Notes: generated by a model not told the origin, from the letters alone. A stretch of DNA of 8,056 nt from an uncultured Spirochaetales bacterium (GCA_934271365.1 CAKQRI010000054.1:1-8056); one strand, 5' to 3'. Numbered from the stretch's first letter, positions 1 to 6,251 are shown. Program-made: numbers and translations.

Positions 1-73
1 GGCTTTTCCCATTGCTGTGCATGCTTACCAGATTCTTCTTGAATTCCTCATCATACTTCGGTGTGTATCCCAT
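1..73 (-). CDS. IS3-family transposase OrfA, N-terminal fragment (cut by window edge)
   Basis: The ATG at 73-71 opens 24 in-frame codons up to the window edge. The protein begins MGYTPKYDEEFKKNLVSMHS and continues NGKS. The YDEEFKK...LV...GKS pattern is the start of the helix-turn-helix domain of IS3-family OrfA proteins, which binds the element's terminal repeats. A good ribosome binding site, AAGGAG at 87-82, lies 8 bases upstream, and a consensus-like promoter precedes it. In this family OrfA is normally followed by an overlapping OrfB integrase, made as OrfAB by a -1 frameshift; that part is outside the window. Only a short piece is visible, so the subgroup within IS3 is not assigned. Confidence 0.72.
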   Translation of the reverse strand, partial: MGYTPKYDEEFKKNLVSMHSNGKS

Positions 74-105
74 TTCCACGACTCCTTCTCTTTGTCCACT
101 TATTC

Positions 106-133
106 ATTATATTTCCTTCTTATTTTATGTCTA
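106..133 (-). promoter_or_regulatory. Putative transposase promoter in the IS end
   Basis: On the minus strand, TAGACA (133-128, five of six matches to TTGACA) is separated by 16 bases from a perfect TATAAT (111-106). The predicted transcription start is near 99, about 26 bases before the OrfA ATG at 73. This is the best sigma-70-like match in the window, and it points into the transposase gene. Confidence 0.55.
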
Positions 134-356
134 CTTTTTTAATATAAATCCAGCCTCTCCCCGTCCGCAAAGCAGACATGGCTTCATCTCTTGCAGTCCT
201 CTCTGCATCTCCTCCGCCTATTGTGCCAAAGCATAATCCATCAGAAGATACTACCATTCTACCAGTTTTTCTTGGCACAGTGCCTTTTGAGCTAATAATT
301 GTTACGATGGCAAATGCCTTATTAGACCTTTCCATCTGACAGACCTCTTCAAACAT
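120..356 (-). pseudogene. XdhC/CoxI-domain accessory protein, 3' end disrupted by the insertion sequence
   Basis: Residues 1-68 are the N-terminal domain of the XdhC/CoxI family, whose members help insert or sulfurate the molybdenum cofactor of xanthine dehydrogenase-type hydroxylases. The hallmarks are KGTVPRKTGRMVV (residues 24-36) and GTIGGGDAE (residues 44-52). After GRG at residue 68 the frame enters the proposed insertion end at position 152, and the last ten residues (WIYIKKVDIK) look like read-through into it. Full XdhC proteins carry a further Rossmann-type domain, absent here, although single-domain members also exist. I chose ATG at 356 over an upstream TTG at 371 because TGAGG (370-366) sits 9 bases before it. 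That start overlaps the end of yqeC by 8 bases, so the two are translationally coupled. Its place beside yqeC suggests a role in selenium-dependent molybdenum hydroxylases. Confidence 0.72.
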
Positions 357-1065
357 AAAGATAATCCTCAATGACTGAAACAGGCATCATCTCATAAAGA
401 GAATTCTTTTTCAGACTATACACAATTCCTGAATAGGATTCAGGATTAATGTCCGTACCATTAAATAATACCGCATTATAATAAGATAGAGCCATTCCCT
501 TTGCTATGCCTTCCGGATCTTCAAGGTAGGATTCAATATATTGCTTATCAACAATAATATCCCGCTCATCTCCGAATGCCACCTCATACGCTTTATGCCC
601 AATTGCCCAAAGTCCGATAATCCCGATAACAGCATCTGTTTCTGGAATAATGACAGGATCTCTCTCTGTATGGTATTTTATCGGGAGTCCACGAGATCCA
701 TCAGCCTCAATCAGGATGACATCAAAACGAGGAACAAGAAGAGAGAGGATTTCTAAGCGTGGGCTGATCCATTTCTTAACATCAAAACTGCGCTCTGCAT
801 ATAAAGCACTTCTTCCCTTCATGCTCTGATAGCCAAGAATCCTCTCGCTGTCAAAAATATAATCAGTCTTGTAATCATGGTTTTTAGGGCCTGCAATCTT
901 CGTCGTTGTCGTAAGAAGCACGGAATAACCGCAATCTCTTAAATAAGAACCGAATTCTGTCATAAAGGAGGTCTTTCCTCCTCCTCCTGTTATGGATACA
1001 ACATTGCCAGATGGCTTTTTTATGACCTTCTTCTCTAATTCTGCAAATAATTTCATCATTAACAT
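349..1065 (-). CDS. yqeC: YqeC, selenium-dependent molybdenum hydroxylase accessory protein
   Basis: This 238-residue protein matches the YqeC family, putative nucleotide-binding factors found with SelD and molybdenum hydroxylases that carry a labile selenium cofactor. The sequence shows a P-loop-like SITGGGGKTSF (residues 24-34), TTTTKI (52-57), and LIEADGSRGLPIK (118-130), an acidic motif characteristic of the family. No signal peptide or membrane segment is visible, so it should be cytoplasmic. The biochemical activity is not established; a role in selenium cofactor maturation is inferred from phylogenetic co-occurrence. It overlaps the downstream XdhC gene. Start choice is uncertain: ATG codons occur at 1065, 1059 and 1056 and none has a clear ribosome binding site. 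TACAAT at 1077-1072, six bases before the first ATG, could be a -10 box that would give a leaderless transcript. Confidence 0.88.
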   Translation of the reverse strand: MLMMKLFAELEKKVIKKPSGNVVSITGGGGKTSFMTEFGSYLRDCGYSVLLTTTTKIAGPKNHDYKTDYIFDSERILGYQSMKGRSALYAERSFDVKKWISPRLEILSLLVPRFDVILIEADGSRGLPIKYHTERDPVIIPETDAVIGIIGLWAIGHKAYEVAFGDERDIIVDKQYIESYLEDPEGIAKGMALSYYNAVLFNGTDINPESYSGIVYSLKKNSLYEMMPVSVIEDYLYV

Positions 1066-1158
1066 AATAACATTGTATTGGTCTAAAAAAAATTAGATAT
1101 CGCTAACCACGAAAAGACTTGCATTATGAATACAAACGACATAAAGTAGCGCATTAAT
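1066..1158. promoter_or_regulatory. Divergent promoter region between yqeC and the cation transporter
   Basis: This 93-base AT-rich gap must drive both yqeC (minus) and the transporter (plus). On the plus strand, TTGCAT (1119-1124) and TAAAGT (1142-1147) are 17 bases apart and would start transcription only a few bases before the ATG at 1159. On the minus strand, TACAAT (1077-1072) lies six bases before the yqeC ATG and has no convincing -35 box. Neither gene has a recognisable Shine-Dalgarno sequence. The promoter boxes are weak matches. Confidence 0.35.
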
Positions 1159-2280
1159 ATGGATAAAGAAAACAGAAAGCTCAGAGAGAAGAAAATACAG
1201 AATGCAACATTCATAGGAATAGCTATGAACCTTCTGATTGGTCTGGTAAAGATCATATGCGGTATTGCTGCAAATTCTGTAGCTATCATATCTGATGGAG
1301 CAAATAATGCGACAGATACTCTATCATCTTTTGTAACTCTTCTAGGACTGAAGCTTGCTGCTAAGCGTCCAGATAAAGGCCATCCTCTTGGACATGGCCG
1401 TTTTGAATATATATCAGCTATGATTGTCTCTCTTATTGTACTGACAACAGGTTTCGTACTAATGAAAGACTCTTTTTATGCTATATTAAGAAAGGAATCA
1501 TCAGCTGTACCTGGTTTCATGATTGCAATAATCTCTGCAACAGTAATGATAAAAATCGGACTATGGCTTATGAACAAGAAGATTGGACGTGAGACCGAAA
1601 GCCAGGCGCTTGAAGCTTCTGCAAGCGACGCTTTATCTGATGCTCTCGCTTCTATCATAACCATAATCTCATCTATAATCTCAAAATTCACGGATTTTCC
1701 TATTGATGGATGCGCAGGTATTGCTGTGTCTTTCTTTATTTTATCCAATGGATATACATCTCTTAGATCTACCATCTCTTCAATTCTCGGTGAAAGGCCA
1801 AAGAAAGAGACCGTTGCAGAAATAAGAGATATCATAAGGAATCATCCACCTCTACATGGAGGATATGATCTCATGCTTCATCAGTATGGTCCTGAACTTA
1901 GCATAGGAACATGCAATGTAGAAGTCCCCTCTGATGCAACTGCAGAGAAGATATTCGATGCCATGACAGATGCACAGCATGAGATATACAATAAGATGGG
2001 AATCTATCTGACACTCGGAATGTATGCTGTGAATGACACAGACCCAATTGTAGTCAAAATGAAGCAGGATATACTTGATATCATGAAATGCATAGATAAA
2101 AGCGTATTATCTATACACGGATTCCATGTTCATTTCAAGGCTTCAATGGTACATTTTGACGTTGTTGTGGATTTCTCACTGAAGGACAAGAAGGATTTTG
2201 AAAGAAGGGCCGTTGAAGTACTGGAAAAATGCTATCCGGATTTCTCTTTCGAATTCAATATCGATCCTGATTATTCTTAG
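1159..2280 (+). CDS. Cation diffusion facilitator (CDF) family metal transporter, possibly for manganese
   Basis: This 373-residue inner-membrane protein is a metal/proton antiporter of the CDF family, which exports divalent cations from the cytoplasm. Hydrophobic segments lie at roughly 17-36, 40-68, 85-108, 119-137, 160-177 and 183-197. The metal site pairs are N49-x3-D53 in the second segment and D157-x3-D161 in the fifth; the family motif GHPLGHGRFEY is at 74-84. An Asn-Asp/Asp-Asp site resembles manganese exporters of the MntE type more than the His-Asp zinc type, so manganese is a reasonable but unproven guess. The C-terminus is longer than usual: after the normal cytoplasmic dimerisation domain (about 207-290), residues 295-373 look like a second ferredoxin-like fold. 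An in-frame stop just before the ATG fixes the earliest start; no clear ribosome binding site is seen. Confidence 0.92.
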   Translation: MDKENRKLREKKIQNATFIGIAMNLLIGLVKIICGIAANSVAIISDGANNATDTLSSFVTLLGLKLAAKRPDKGHPLGHGRFEYISAMIVSLIVLTTGFVLMKDSFYAILRKESSAVPGFMIAIISATVMIKIGLWLMNKKIGRETESQALEASASDALSDALASIITIISSIISKFTDFPIDGCAGIAVSFFILSNGYTSLRSTISSILGERPKKETVAEIRDIIRNHPPLHGGYDLMLHQYGPELSIGTCNVEVPSDATAEKIFDAMTDAQHEIYNKMGIYLTLGMYAVNDTDPIVVKMKQDILDIMKCIDKSVLSIHGFHVHFKASMVHFDVVVDFSLKDKKDFERRAVEVLEKCYPDFSFEFNIDPDYS

Positions 2281-2281
2281 T

Positions 2282-2314
2282 TTTTTGGCCAAATCTCCTA
2301 TATATGGCTAAAAA
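2282..2314. other. Inverted repeat just after the transporter gene
   Basis: TTTTTGGCCA (2282-2291) pairs with TGGCTAAAAA (2305-2314) over 10 base pairs including one G-T pair, around a 13-base loop. It begins one base after the transporter stop codon. There is no T-run after it on the plus strand, so it is not a standard intrinsic terminator. It may be a weak terminator or a transcript-stabilising 3' hairpin. Confidence 0.35.
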
Positions 2315-2340
2315 TATCACAAAAAATAGCGCACTGCCCA

Positions 2341-2369
2341 TTGTTTGAAAGTATTTCCATTAGTATATT
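2341..2369 (+). promoter_or_regulatory. Putative promoter of the HD-domain/radical SAM operon
   Basis: TTGTTT (2341-2346) and TATATT (2364-2369) are separated by exactly 17 bases, a reasonable sigma-70-type match. The predicted start lies near 2376, with a short leader before the HD gene ATG at 2394. No other good promoter is visible between here and the radical SAM gene, which fits a two-gene transcript. Confidence 0.45.
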
Positions 2370-2393
2370 CCACTCAATAGCGCTGAGGAAATC

Positions 2394-2867
2394 ATGGGTA
2401 GATATTCAGAATATTGCTACATTCAATCAATTGCAGAGAAGCTGAAAGATAAAGGGCGATTAGGCCTTGAGAAGAACTTTATTCAGCATGGTACAGTATC
2501 TGTTCTTGATCATAGCATACGGGTTGCGAATATAAGCCTCATGATAGCAGATAGATTCAGAATGAAAGTGAATAGGGCCTCTCTTATCAGAGGTGCGCTT
2601 CTACATGATTATTTTCTGTATGACTGGCATAAAAAGGGAGAAGGACACAGACTTCATGGCTTCAGGCATCCTTTTTCTGCTGTACAAAAAGCAAAAGAAG
2701 ATTACATCATCACAAAAAAGGAGGAAGGAATCATAAGGAGCCATATGTTTCCTTTAGTTCCTGTCCCTCCTACATCAAAAGAAGGCTGGATAGTCTGTCT
2801 AGCAGATAAGATTTCAGCATTTAATGAGACTTTTTTTCATAGAAAAAAAGACCAGAAGACAATATGA
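2394..2867 (+). CDS. Small HD-domain protein, putative metal-dependent phosphohydrolase
   Basis: This 157-residue cytoplasmic protein has the HD-domain layout. H32 and H40 lie in the first helices, the paired H71-D72 follows in RGALLHDYF, then several histidines at 85-92 and H117, with the closing aspartate D138 in CLADKISAF. HD-domain proteins usually bind one or two metal ions and hydrolyse phosphate esters, often of nucleotides; the substrate here is unknown. GAGGAA at 2385-2390 lies three bases before the ATG and supports this start. The gene ends in TGA followed directly by TAA. It is 28 bases upstream of the radical SAM gene, in the same direction and with no terminator between, so the two are probably co-transcribed. 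All key HD positions seem present, so it should be active. Confidence 0.82.
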   Translation: MGRYSEYCYIQSIAEKLKDKGRLGLEKNFIQHGTVSVLDHSIRVANISLMIADRFRMKVNRASLIRGALLHDYFLYDWHKKGEGHRLHGFRHPFSAVQKAKEDYIITKKEEGIIRSHMFPLVPVPPTSKEGWIVCLADKISAFNETFFHRKKDQKTI

Positions 2868-2895
2868 TAATTAGTATTAATTAGGAGAATATACG

Positions 2896-4299
2896 ATGTC
2901 TATTAAAACAGCCGTTACAAAGTATGGACTTGAGAAGCTACTGGATTATGCAATCAAGGATCCTGAGACAAATCTTCCAAAATTAATGGATGCAGCAGAC
3001 AAGGTCATGGGAACAAGACTTGTCTCTCAGAGAAGATTGATCAGAGAGGCTATATGCGACAAGGCCAGCCCTTATCATGATTACATTCTCAGAATCTTCA
3101 GAGATACCGATCCTGAAGTTCTCAGAAGCCTTGTTGTAAATTTCTTTGTGAATGTCAACATGGTTGGATATGCACAGGAGCAGGAAGAGGCAAAGAAGCT
3201 GGATTGCAACATTCCTTGGGCTATTCTTCTAGATCCTACCAGCGCATGCAATCTTCATTGTACAGGCTGCTGGGCAGCAGAATATGGCAATAAGCTTAAC
3301 CTGAGCTTTGATGAGATTGACGATATCATCCGTCAGGGAAAGGAACTCGGAACACATATGTATATCTATACAGGTGGAGAGCCTCTTGTAAGGAAGAGCG
3401 ATATCATAAAGCTCTGTGAAAAACACCAGGACTGTGTATTCCTCTGCTTTACAAATGCAACGCTCATCGATGAGAAATTTGCAGATGACATGCTCAGAGT
3501 AAAGAACTTCGTACCTGCTATATCACTTGAGGGATTTGAATCTGCAACTGACGGAAGAAGAGGCGAAGGCGTTTATAACAAGGTAATCAAAGCAATTAAC
3601 CTGCTTCACTCTAAGAAGCTTGTTTATGGAATCTCAGCATGCTATACATCACAGAACTTTGACTCAATAACATCAGAAGAATTCTATGATTCATTAATTA
3701 AGATGGGAGTATACTTCATCTGGTATTTCCATTATATGCCAGTTGGAAATGATGCTCATCCAGAGCTTCTCCCAACTCCAGAGCAGAGAACAGAGATTTT
3801 CCATAGACTGAGACGCTACAGAGCAGAGAAGCCTCTGTTTGCTATGGATTTCCAGAATGATGGTGAATTTGTAGGCGGATGCATAGCTGGCGGAAGAAAG
3901 TATCTGCATATCAATGCAAATGGTGATATTGACCCATGTGTATTCATACACTATTCAGATTCAAATATCAGAAAGGATACACTTCTTGAAGCACTCCAGA
4001 AGCCTTTATTCAAGGCATACCATGCTGGACAGCCTTTCAATAAGAACATGCTACAGCCTTGCCCTATGCTAGAGAATCCTCAGCTTATCCAGGATATGGT
4101 AAATAGGACAGGAGCTCATTCAACAGATCTTGAAAGTCCTGAAAGCATTGAGCATCTTTGTTCAAAGTGCACAAAGTATGCAGAAGACTGGGCTCCTGTT
4201 GCTGATAAGCTATGGACTGAAAGGCTCAAGGAAAAAGAATCAACAAGAAAAAAGAGAGAAGCAGAAGAAGCTGAAATCATTGCTAATTCAAAGAAATGA
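2896..4299 (+). CDS. Radical SAM protein with SPASM-like C-terminal cysteine cluster, function unknown
   Basis: This is a 467-residue cytoplasmic enzyme. The radical SAM cluster motif is C118-x3-C122-x2-C125 in SACNLHCTGCW, which binds the 4Fe-4S cluster that cleaves S-adenosylmethionine. TGGEP at 159-163 is the usual SAM-contacting motif. The C-terminal part has cysteines at 329, 348 (in NGDIDPC), 389, 422 and 425, a SPASM-like set that would hold an auxiliary iron-sulfur cluster. The first 100 residues form a helical N-terminal extension (KYGLEKLLDYAIKDPE) seen in a clostridial subfamily of unknown substrate. The tail from about 444 is highly charged. AGGAGA at 2883-2888 supports the start. 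SPASM enzymes often modify peptides, but no small precursor peptide gene is visible nearby, so a peptide substrate is not supported. It is downstream of and likely co-transcribed with the HD gene. Confidence 0.88.
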   Translation: MSIKTAVTKYGLEKLLDYAIKDPETNLPKLMDAADKVMGTRLVSQRRLIREAICDKASPYHDYILRIFRDTDPEVLRSLVVNFFVNVNMVGYAQEQEEAKKLDCNIPWAILLDPTSACNLHCTGCWAAEYGNKLNLSFDEIDDIIRQGKELGTHMYIYTGGEPLVRKSDIIKLCEKHQDCVFLCFTNATLIDEKFADDMLRVKNFVPAISLEGFESATDGRRGEGVYNKVIKAINLLHSKKLVYGISACYTSQNFDSITSEEFYDSLIKMGVYFIWYFHYMPVGNDAHPELLPTPEQRTEIFHRLRRYRAEKPLFAMDFQNDGEFVGGCIAGGRKYLHINANGDIDPCVFIHYSDSNIRKDTLLEALQKPLFKAYHAGQPFNKNMLQPCPMLENPQLIQDMVNRTGAHSTDLESPESIEHLCSKCTKYAEDWAPVADKLWTERLKEKESTRKKREAEEAEIIANSKK

Positions 4300-4319
4300 T
4301 ATCTGCACATGCTGTATTG

Positions 4320-4350
4320 AATCCTCAGTCTGACGGCTGAGGATTTTTTC
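4320..4350 (+). terminator. Intrinsic terminator after the radical SAM gene
   Basis: AATCCTCAGTC-type arms (left arm ending at 4330, right arm 4335-4345) pair over about 11 base pairs with one G-T pair around the loop TGAC. The stem is followed directly by a T-run to 4349. It lies 20 bases after the stop codon of the radical SAM gene and closes that operon. Confidence 0.88.
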
Positions 4351-4353
4351 TAT

Positions 4354-4385
4354 AAAAAAAGCAGCCTTCCTAAAACGGAGGCTGC
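4354..4385 (-). terminator. Intrinsic terminator of the NifU-like/GGGtGRT operon
   Basis: On the minus strand, GCAGCCT (4385-4379) pairs with AGGCTGC (4367-4361), and a run of seven T (4360-4354) follows. The hairpin is 25 bases past the GGGtGRT stop codon. It stands back to back with the plus-strand terminator at 4320-4350, so the two convergent operons are well insulated. Confidence 0.82.
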
Positions 4386-4409
4386 CATAAGCCATCAATT
4401 ATATGATGA

Positions 4410-5411
4410 TTATTTATTCATAGCTTCAGCAACTGCAACTGCTACTGCTACAGAAGCACCTACCATTGGGTTGTTACCCATTCCGATAAGTCCCATCATC
4501 TCTACATGTGCAGGAACAGAAGAAGATCCAGCAAACTGAGCATCAGAGTGCATTCTTCCCATTGTATCTGTCATACCATAAGAAGCAGGACCTGCTGCCA
4601 TGTTATCTGGATGGAGAGTTCTTCCTGTACCACCGCCAGATGCTACTGAGAAGTACTTCTTGCCAAGTTCCCAGCATTCCTTCTTATATGTACCAGCAAC
4701 TGGATGCTGGAATCTTGTAGGGTTGGTTGAGTTTCCAGTAATAGATACGTCAACTCCTTCATGATGCATGATTGCAACACCTTCACGTACATCATCAGCA
4801 CCATAGCAGTTTACAGCTGCTCTCTCACCCTTAGAATAAGATGTTCTGGAAATCTCCTTGAGCTCACCTGTGAAGTAATCGAACTGTGTTTCTACATATG
4901 TGAATCCATTGATTCTGGAGATAATCTTTGCAGCATCCTTTCCAAGACCATTTAGAATTACTCTGAGAGGCTCTTTTCTTGCCTTGTTTGCATTTCTAGC
5001 AATTCCGATAGCTCCTTCAGCAGCAGCAAAAGACTCATGACCAGCTAGGAAGGCAAAGCACTTTGTCTCATCAGAAAGAAGCATTGCAGCAAGATTTCCA
5101 TGACCAAGACCTACCTTTCTGTCTTCAGCAACAGAACCTGGTACACAGAAAGACTGAAGTCCTTCTCCAAGGCTCTTTGCTACATCATATGCAGTCTTAT
5201 CACCTTTCTTTATTGCAATAGCAGCGCCAACAATGTAAGCCCAGCAAGCATTCTCAAAGCAGATTGGCTGAATGCCCTTTACGATTGAGTATACATCTAC
5301 ACCCTTCTCATCACAGAGCTTCTTTGCTTCCTCTACGGAGGAAATACCATAGGAATTCAGTACCTTTGTGATTTTATCGATACGTCTCTCATATCCTTCA
5401 AAAAGTGCCAT
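4410..5411 (-). CDS. GGGtGRT family protein, function unknown
   Basis: This 333-residue protein is named after the motif SGGGTGRT, seen at residues 258-265 and followed by the conserved HPDNMAAGPASYGMTDTMGR. The C-terminus is a glycine/alanine-rich stretch (GMGNNPMVGASVAVAVAVAE). No enzymatic function is established for the family. The glycine-rich motif suggests binding of a nucleotide or phosphate, which is inference. Cysteines are at 33, 51, 56, 89, 118, 202 and 246, without a classic cluster motif. No signal peptide or clear membrane anchor is seen. GGAGGAG at 5424-5418 supports the start. The gene begins 15 bases after the NifU-like gene and both end at one terminator, so they form an operon. 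This pairing is typical of the family and points to work with an iron-sulfur or metal scaffold. Confidence 0.9.
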   Translation of the reverse strand: MALFEGYERRIDKITKVLNSYGISSVEEAKKLCDEKGVDVYSIVKGIQPICFENACWAYIVGAAIAIKKGDKTAYDVAKSLGEGLQSFCVPGSVAEDRKVGLGHGNLAAMLLSDETKCFAFLAGHESFAAAEGAIGIARNANKARKEPLRVILNGLGKDAAKIISRINGFTYVETQFDYFTGELKEISRTSYSKGERAAVNCYGADDVREGVAIMHHEGVDVSITGNSTNPTRFQHPVAGTYKKECWELGKKYFSVASGGGTGRTLHPDNMAAGPASYGMTDTMGRMHSDAQFAGSSSVPAHVEMMGLIGMGNNPMVGASVAVAVAVAEAMNK

Positions 5412-5426
5412 ATTCTACTCCTCCGC

Positions 5427-6119
5427 TCATTCTTTTCTTGGGTCAATATACTTTGCAGCATCAGCAAAGCGACCATATGTCTTCTTAGCCTTTTCAAGTG
5501 CTTCAGCAGGATCAACACCCTTCTTTACAGCATCCATGAAAACACCCATATTCACATACTCATAACCAATAATCTCATCATTCTCATCAAGAGCCTGGCG
5601 AAGGATGTAACCTTCAGCAAGATTGAGATATCTTGGTCCTTTGAGCTTTGTTGAATAGCATGTACCAACCTGAGAGCAGTTTCCTTTTCCAAGGTCTTCC
5701 ATACCAGCTCCAACAACAAGACCATCCTCACTGAATGCAGACTGAGTACGTCCATATACAATCTGAAGGAAAAGCTCTCTCATTGCTGTATTAATAGCGT
5801 CGCATACAAGGTCTGTATTTACAGCCTCAAGTACTGTTCTTCCAACAATTGCCTCACTTGCCATAGCGGCTGAGTGTGTCATGCCAGAGCATCCGATTGT
5901 CTCAATAAGAGCTTCCTCAATAATGCCATTCTTTACATTAAGTGTGAGCTTGCAGGCACCCTGCTGAGGGGCACACCAGCCAATTCCATGAGTCAGTCCG
6001 GAAATATCCTTTATTTCCTTAGAGTAAACCCACTTTCCTTCTTCAGGAATTGGAGCACAGCCATGCTGAGCACCACATTTAACTGTACACATATTCTCAA
6101 CTTCTTTTGAATACTTCAT
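5427..6119 (-). CDS. NifU-like iron-sulfur cluster scaffold protein paired with GGGtGRT
   Basis: This 230-residue protein has a NifU/IscU-like region. IETIGCSGMTHSAAMASEAIVGRTVLEAV (residues 72-100) follows the family layout of a cluster-ligand cysteine (C77), a small-residue helix and a GRT/GKT turn. Other cysteines are at 11, 15, 21, 49, 56, 106, 148 and 154. The N-terminal C11-x3-C15-x5-C21 group and the C148-x5-C154 pair are extra to classical IscU and could hold another cluster. It is longer than IscU (about 130 residues). I chose ATG at 6119 instead of 6125: AAGGAG (6132-6127) is 7 bases before 6119 but only one base before 6125. It probably assembles or delivers an iron-sulfur cluster, perhaps to its operon partner; the target is unknown. 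Confidence 0.87.
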   Translation of the reverse strand: MKYSKEVENMCTVKCGAQHGCAPIPEEGKWVYSKEIKDISGLTHGIGWCAPQQGACKLTLNVKNGIIEEALIETIGCSGMTHSAAMASEAIVGRTVLEAVNTDLVCDAINTAMRELFLQIVYGRTQSAFSEDGLVVGAGMEDLGKGNCSQVGTCYSTKLKGPRYLNLAEGYILRQALDENDEIIGYEYVNMGVFMDAVKKGVDPAEALEKAKKTYGRFADAAKYIDPRKE

Positions 6120-6126
6120 GTACATT

Positions 6127-6132
6127 CTCCTT
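6127..6132 (-). promoter_or_regulatory. Ribosome binding site that fixes the NifU-like start
   Basis: AAGGAG on the minus strand is 7 bases from the ATG at 6119, ideal spacing, but only one base from the upstream in-frame ATG at 6125. It therefore favours a protein beginning MKYSKEVENM rather than MYMKYS. Confidence 0.7.
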
Positions 6133-6153
6133 CTAATTCTGAGGTTTGATTAT

Positions 6154-6166
6154 CTCCAACTTGGAG
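6154..6166. promoter_or_regulatory. Perfect 13-base palindrome upstream of the NifU-like gene, possible operator
   Basis: CTCCAAcTTGGAG is a perfect 6-1-6 inverted repeat in the leader or promoter of the NifU-like/GGGtGRT operon. A TATAAA box on the minus strand (6177-6172) lies just upstream, so the repeat would cover the transcription start. A convincing -35 box is not seen: TTGGAT is only 14 bases upstream. It could bind a dimeric repressor or form a small mRNA hairpin. Confidence 0.4.
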
Positions 6167-6251
6167 CAAAATTTATACTTAATAACAATTTATCCAATGA
6201 GCAGAATCTATGCAACTGCTATTGGTTAAAAACGATATGAAAATATCCAAT

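Larger units (their letters stand above)
1..152 (-). mobile_element. End of an IS3-family insertion sequence (partial, runs off left edge)
   Basis: Read on the minus strand, this stretch has the layout of an insertion sequence end. It starts with TGGATTTATATT, then has a promoter (about 133-106), a ribosome binding site, and a start codon at 73 that opens an IS3-type OrfA reading frame. The proposed outer boundary at 152 is where the reading frame of the XdhC gene stops matching its family and enters AT-rich sequence. IS3-family ends commonly begin with TG, and the -35 box often sits in or beside the terminal repeat. The other end lies outside the window, so the terminal inverted repeats and target duplication cannot be compared. 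The IS3 family call is fairly firm from OrfA; the exact boundary is inference. Confidence 0.62.

Noticed and set aside
74..106. Small frame beginning MNKWTKRR before OrfA
   Set aside because: It ends after 18 codons and overlaps the OrfA start in another frame; OrfA has the better ribosome binding site and a family match.
120..371. TTG start at 371 for the XdhC-domain gene
   Set aside because: The ATG at 356 has TGAGG nine bases upstream, and a start at MFEE fits the family better than an MRIIF extension.
541..756. Short plus-strand open frames opposite yqeC and the other minus-strand genes
   Set aside because: They are reverse-strand shadows of recognised genes, with low-complexity translations and no initiation signals.
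5427..5429. TGA of the NifU-like gene as a possible selenocysteine codon, given selD in the window
   Set aside because: The ribosome binding site and start of the next gene follow at once, read-through gives no family-like sequence, and the protein already ends normally; the other TGA stops look ordinary too.
6120..6125. ATG at 6125 as start of the NifU-like gene
   Set aside because: The ribosome binding site would be only one base away; the ATG at 6119 has seven-base spacing.
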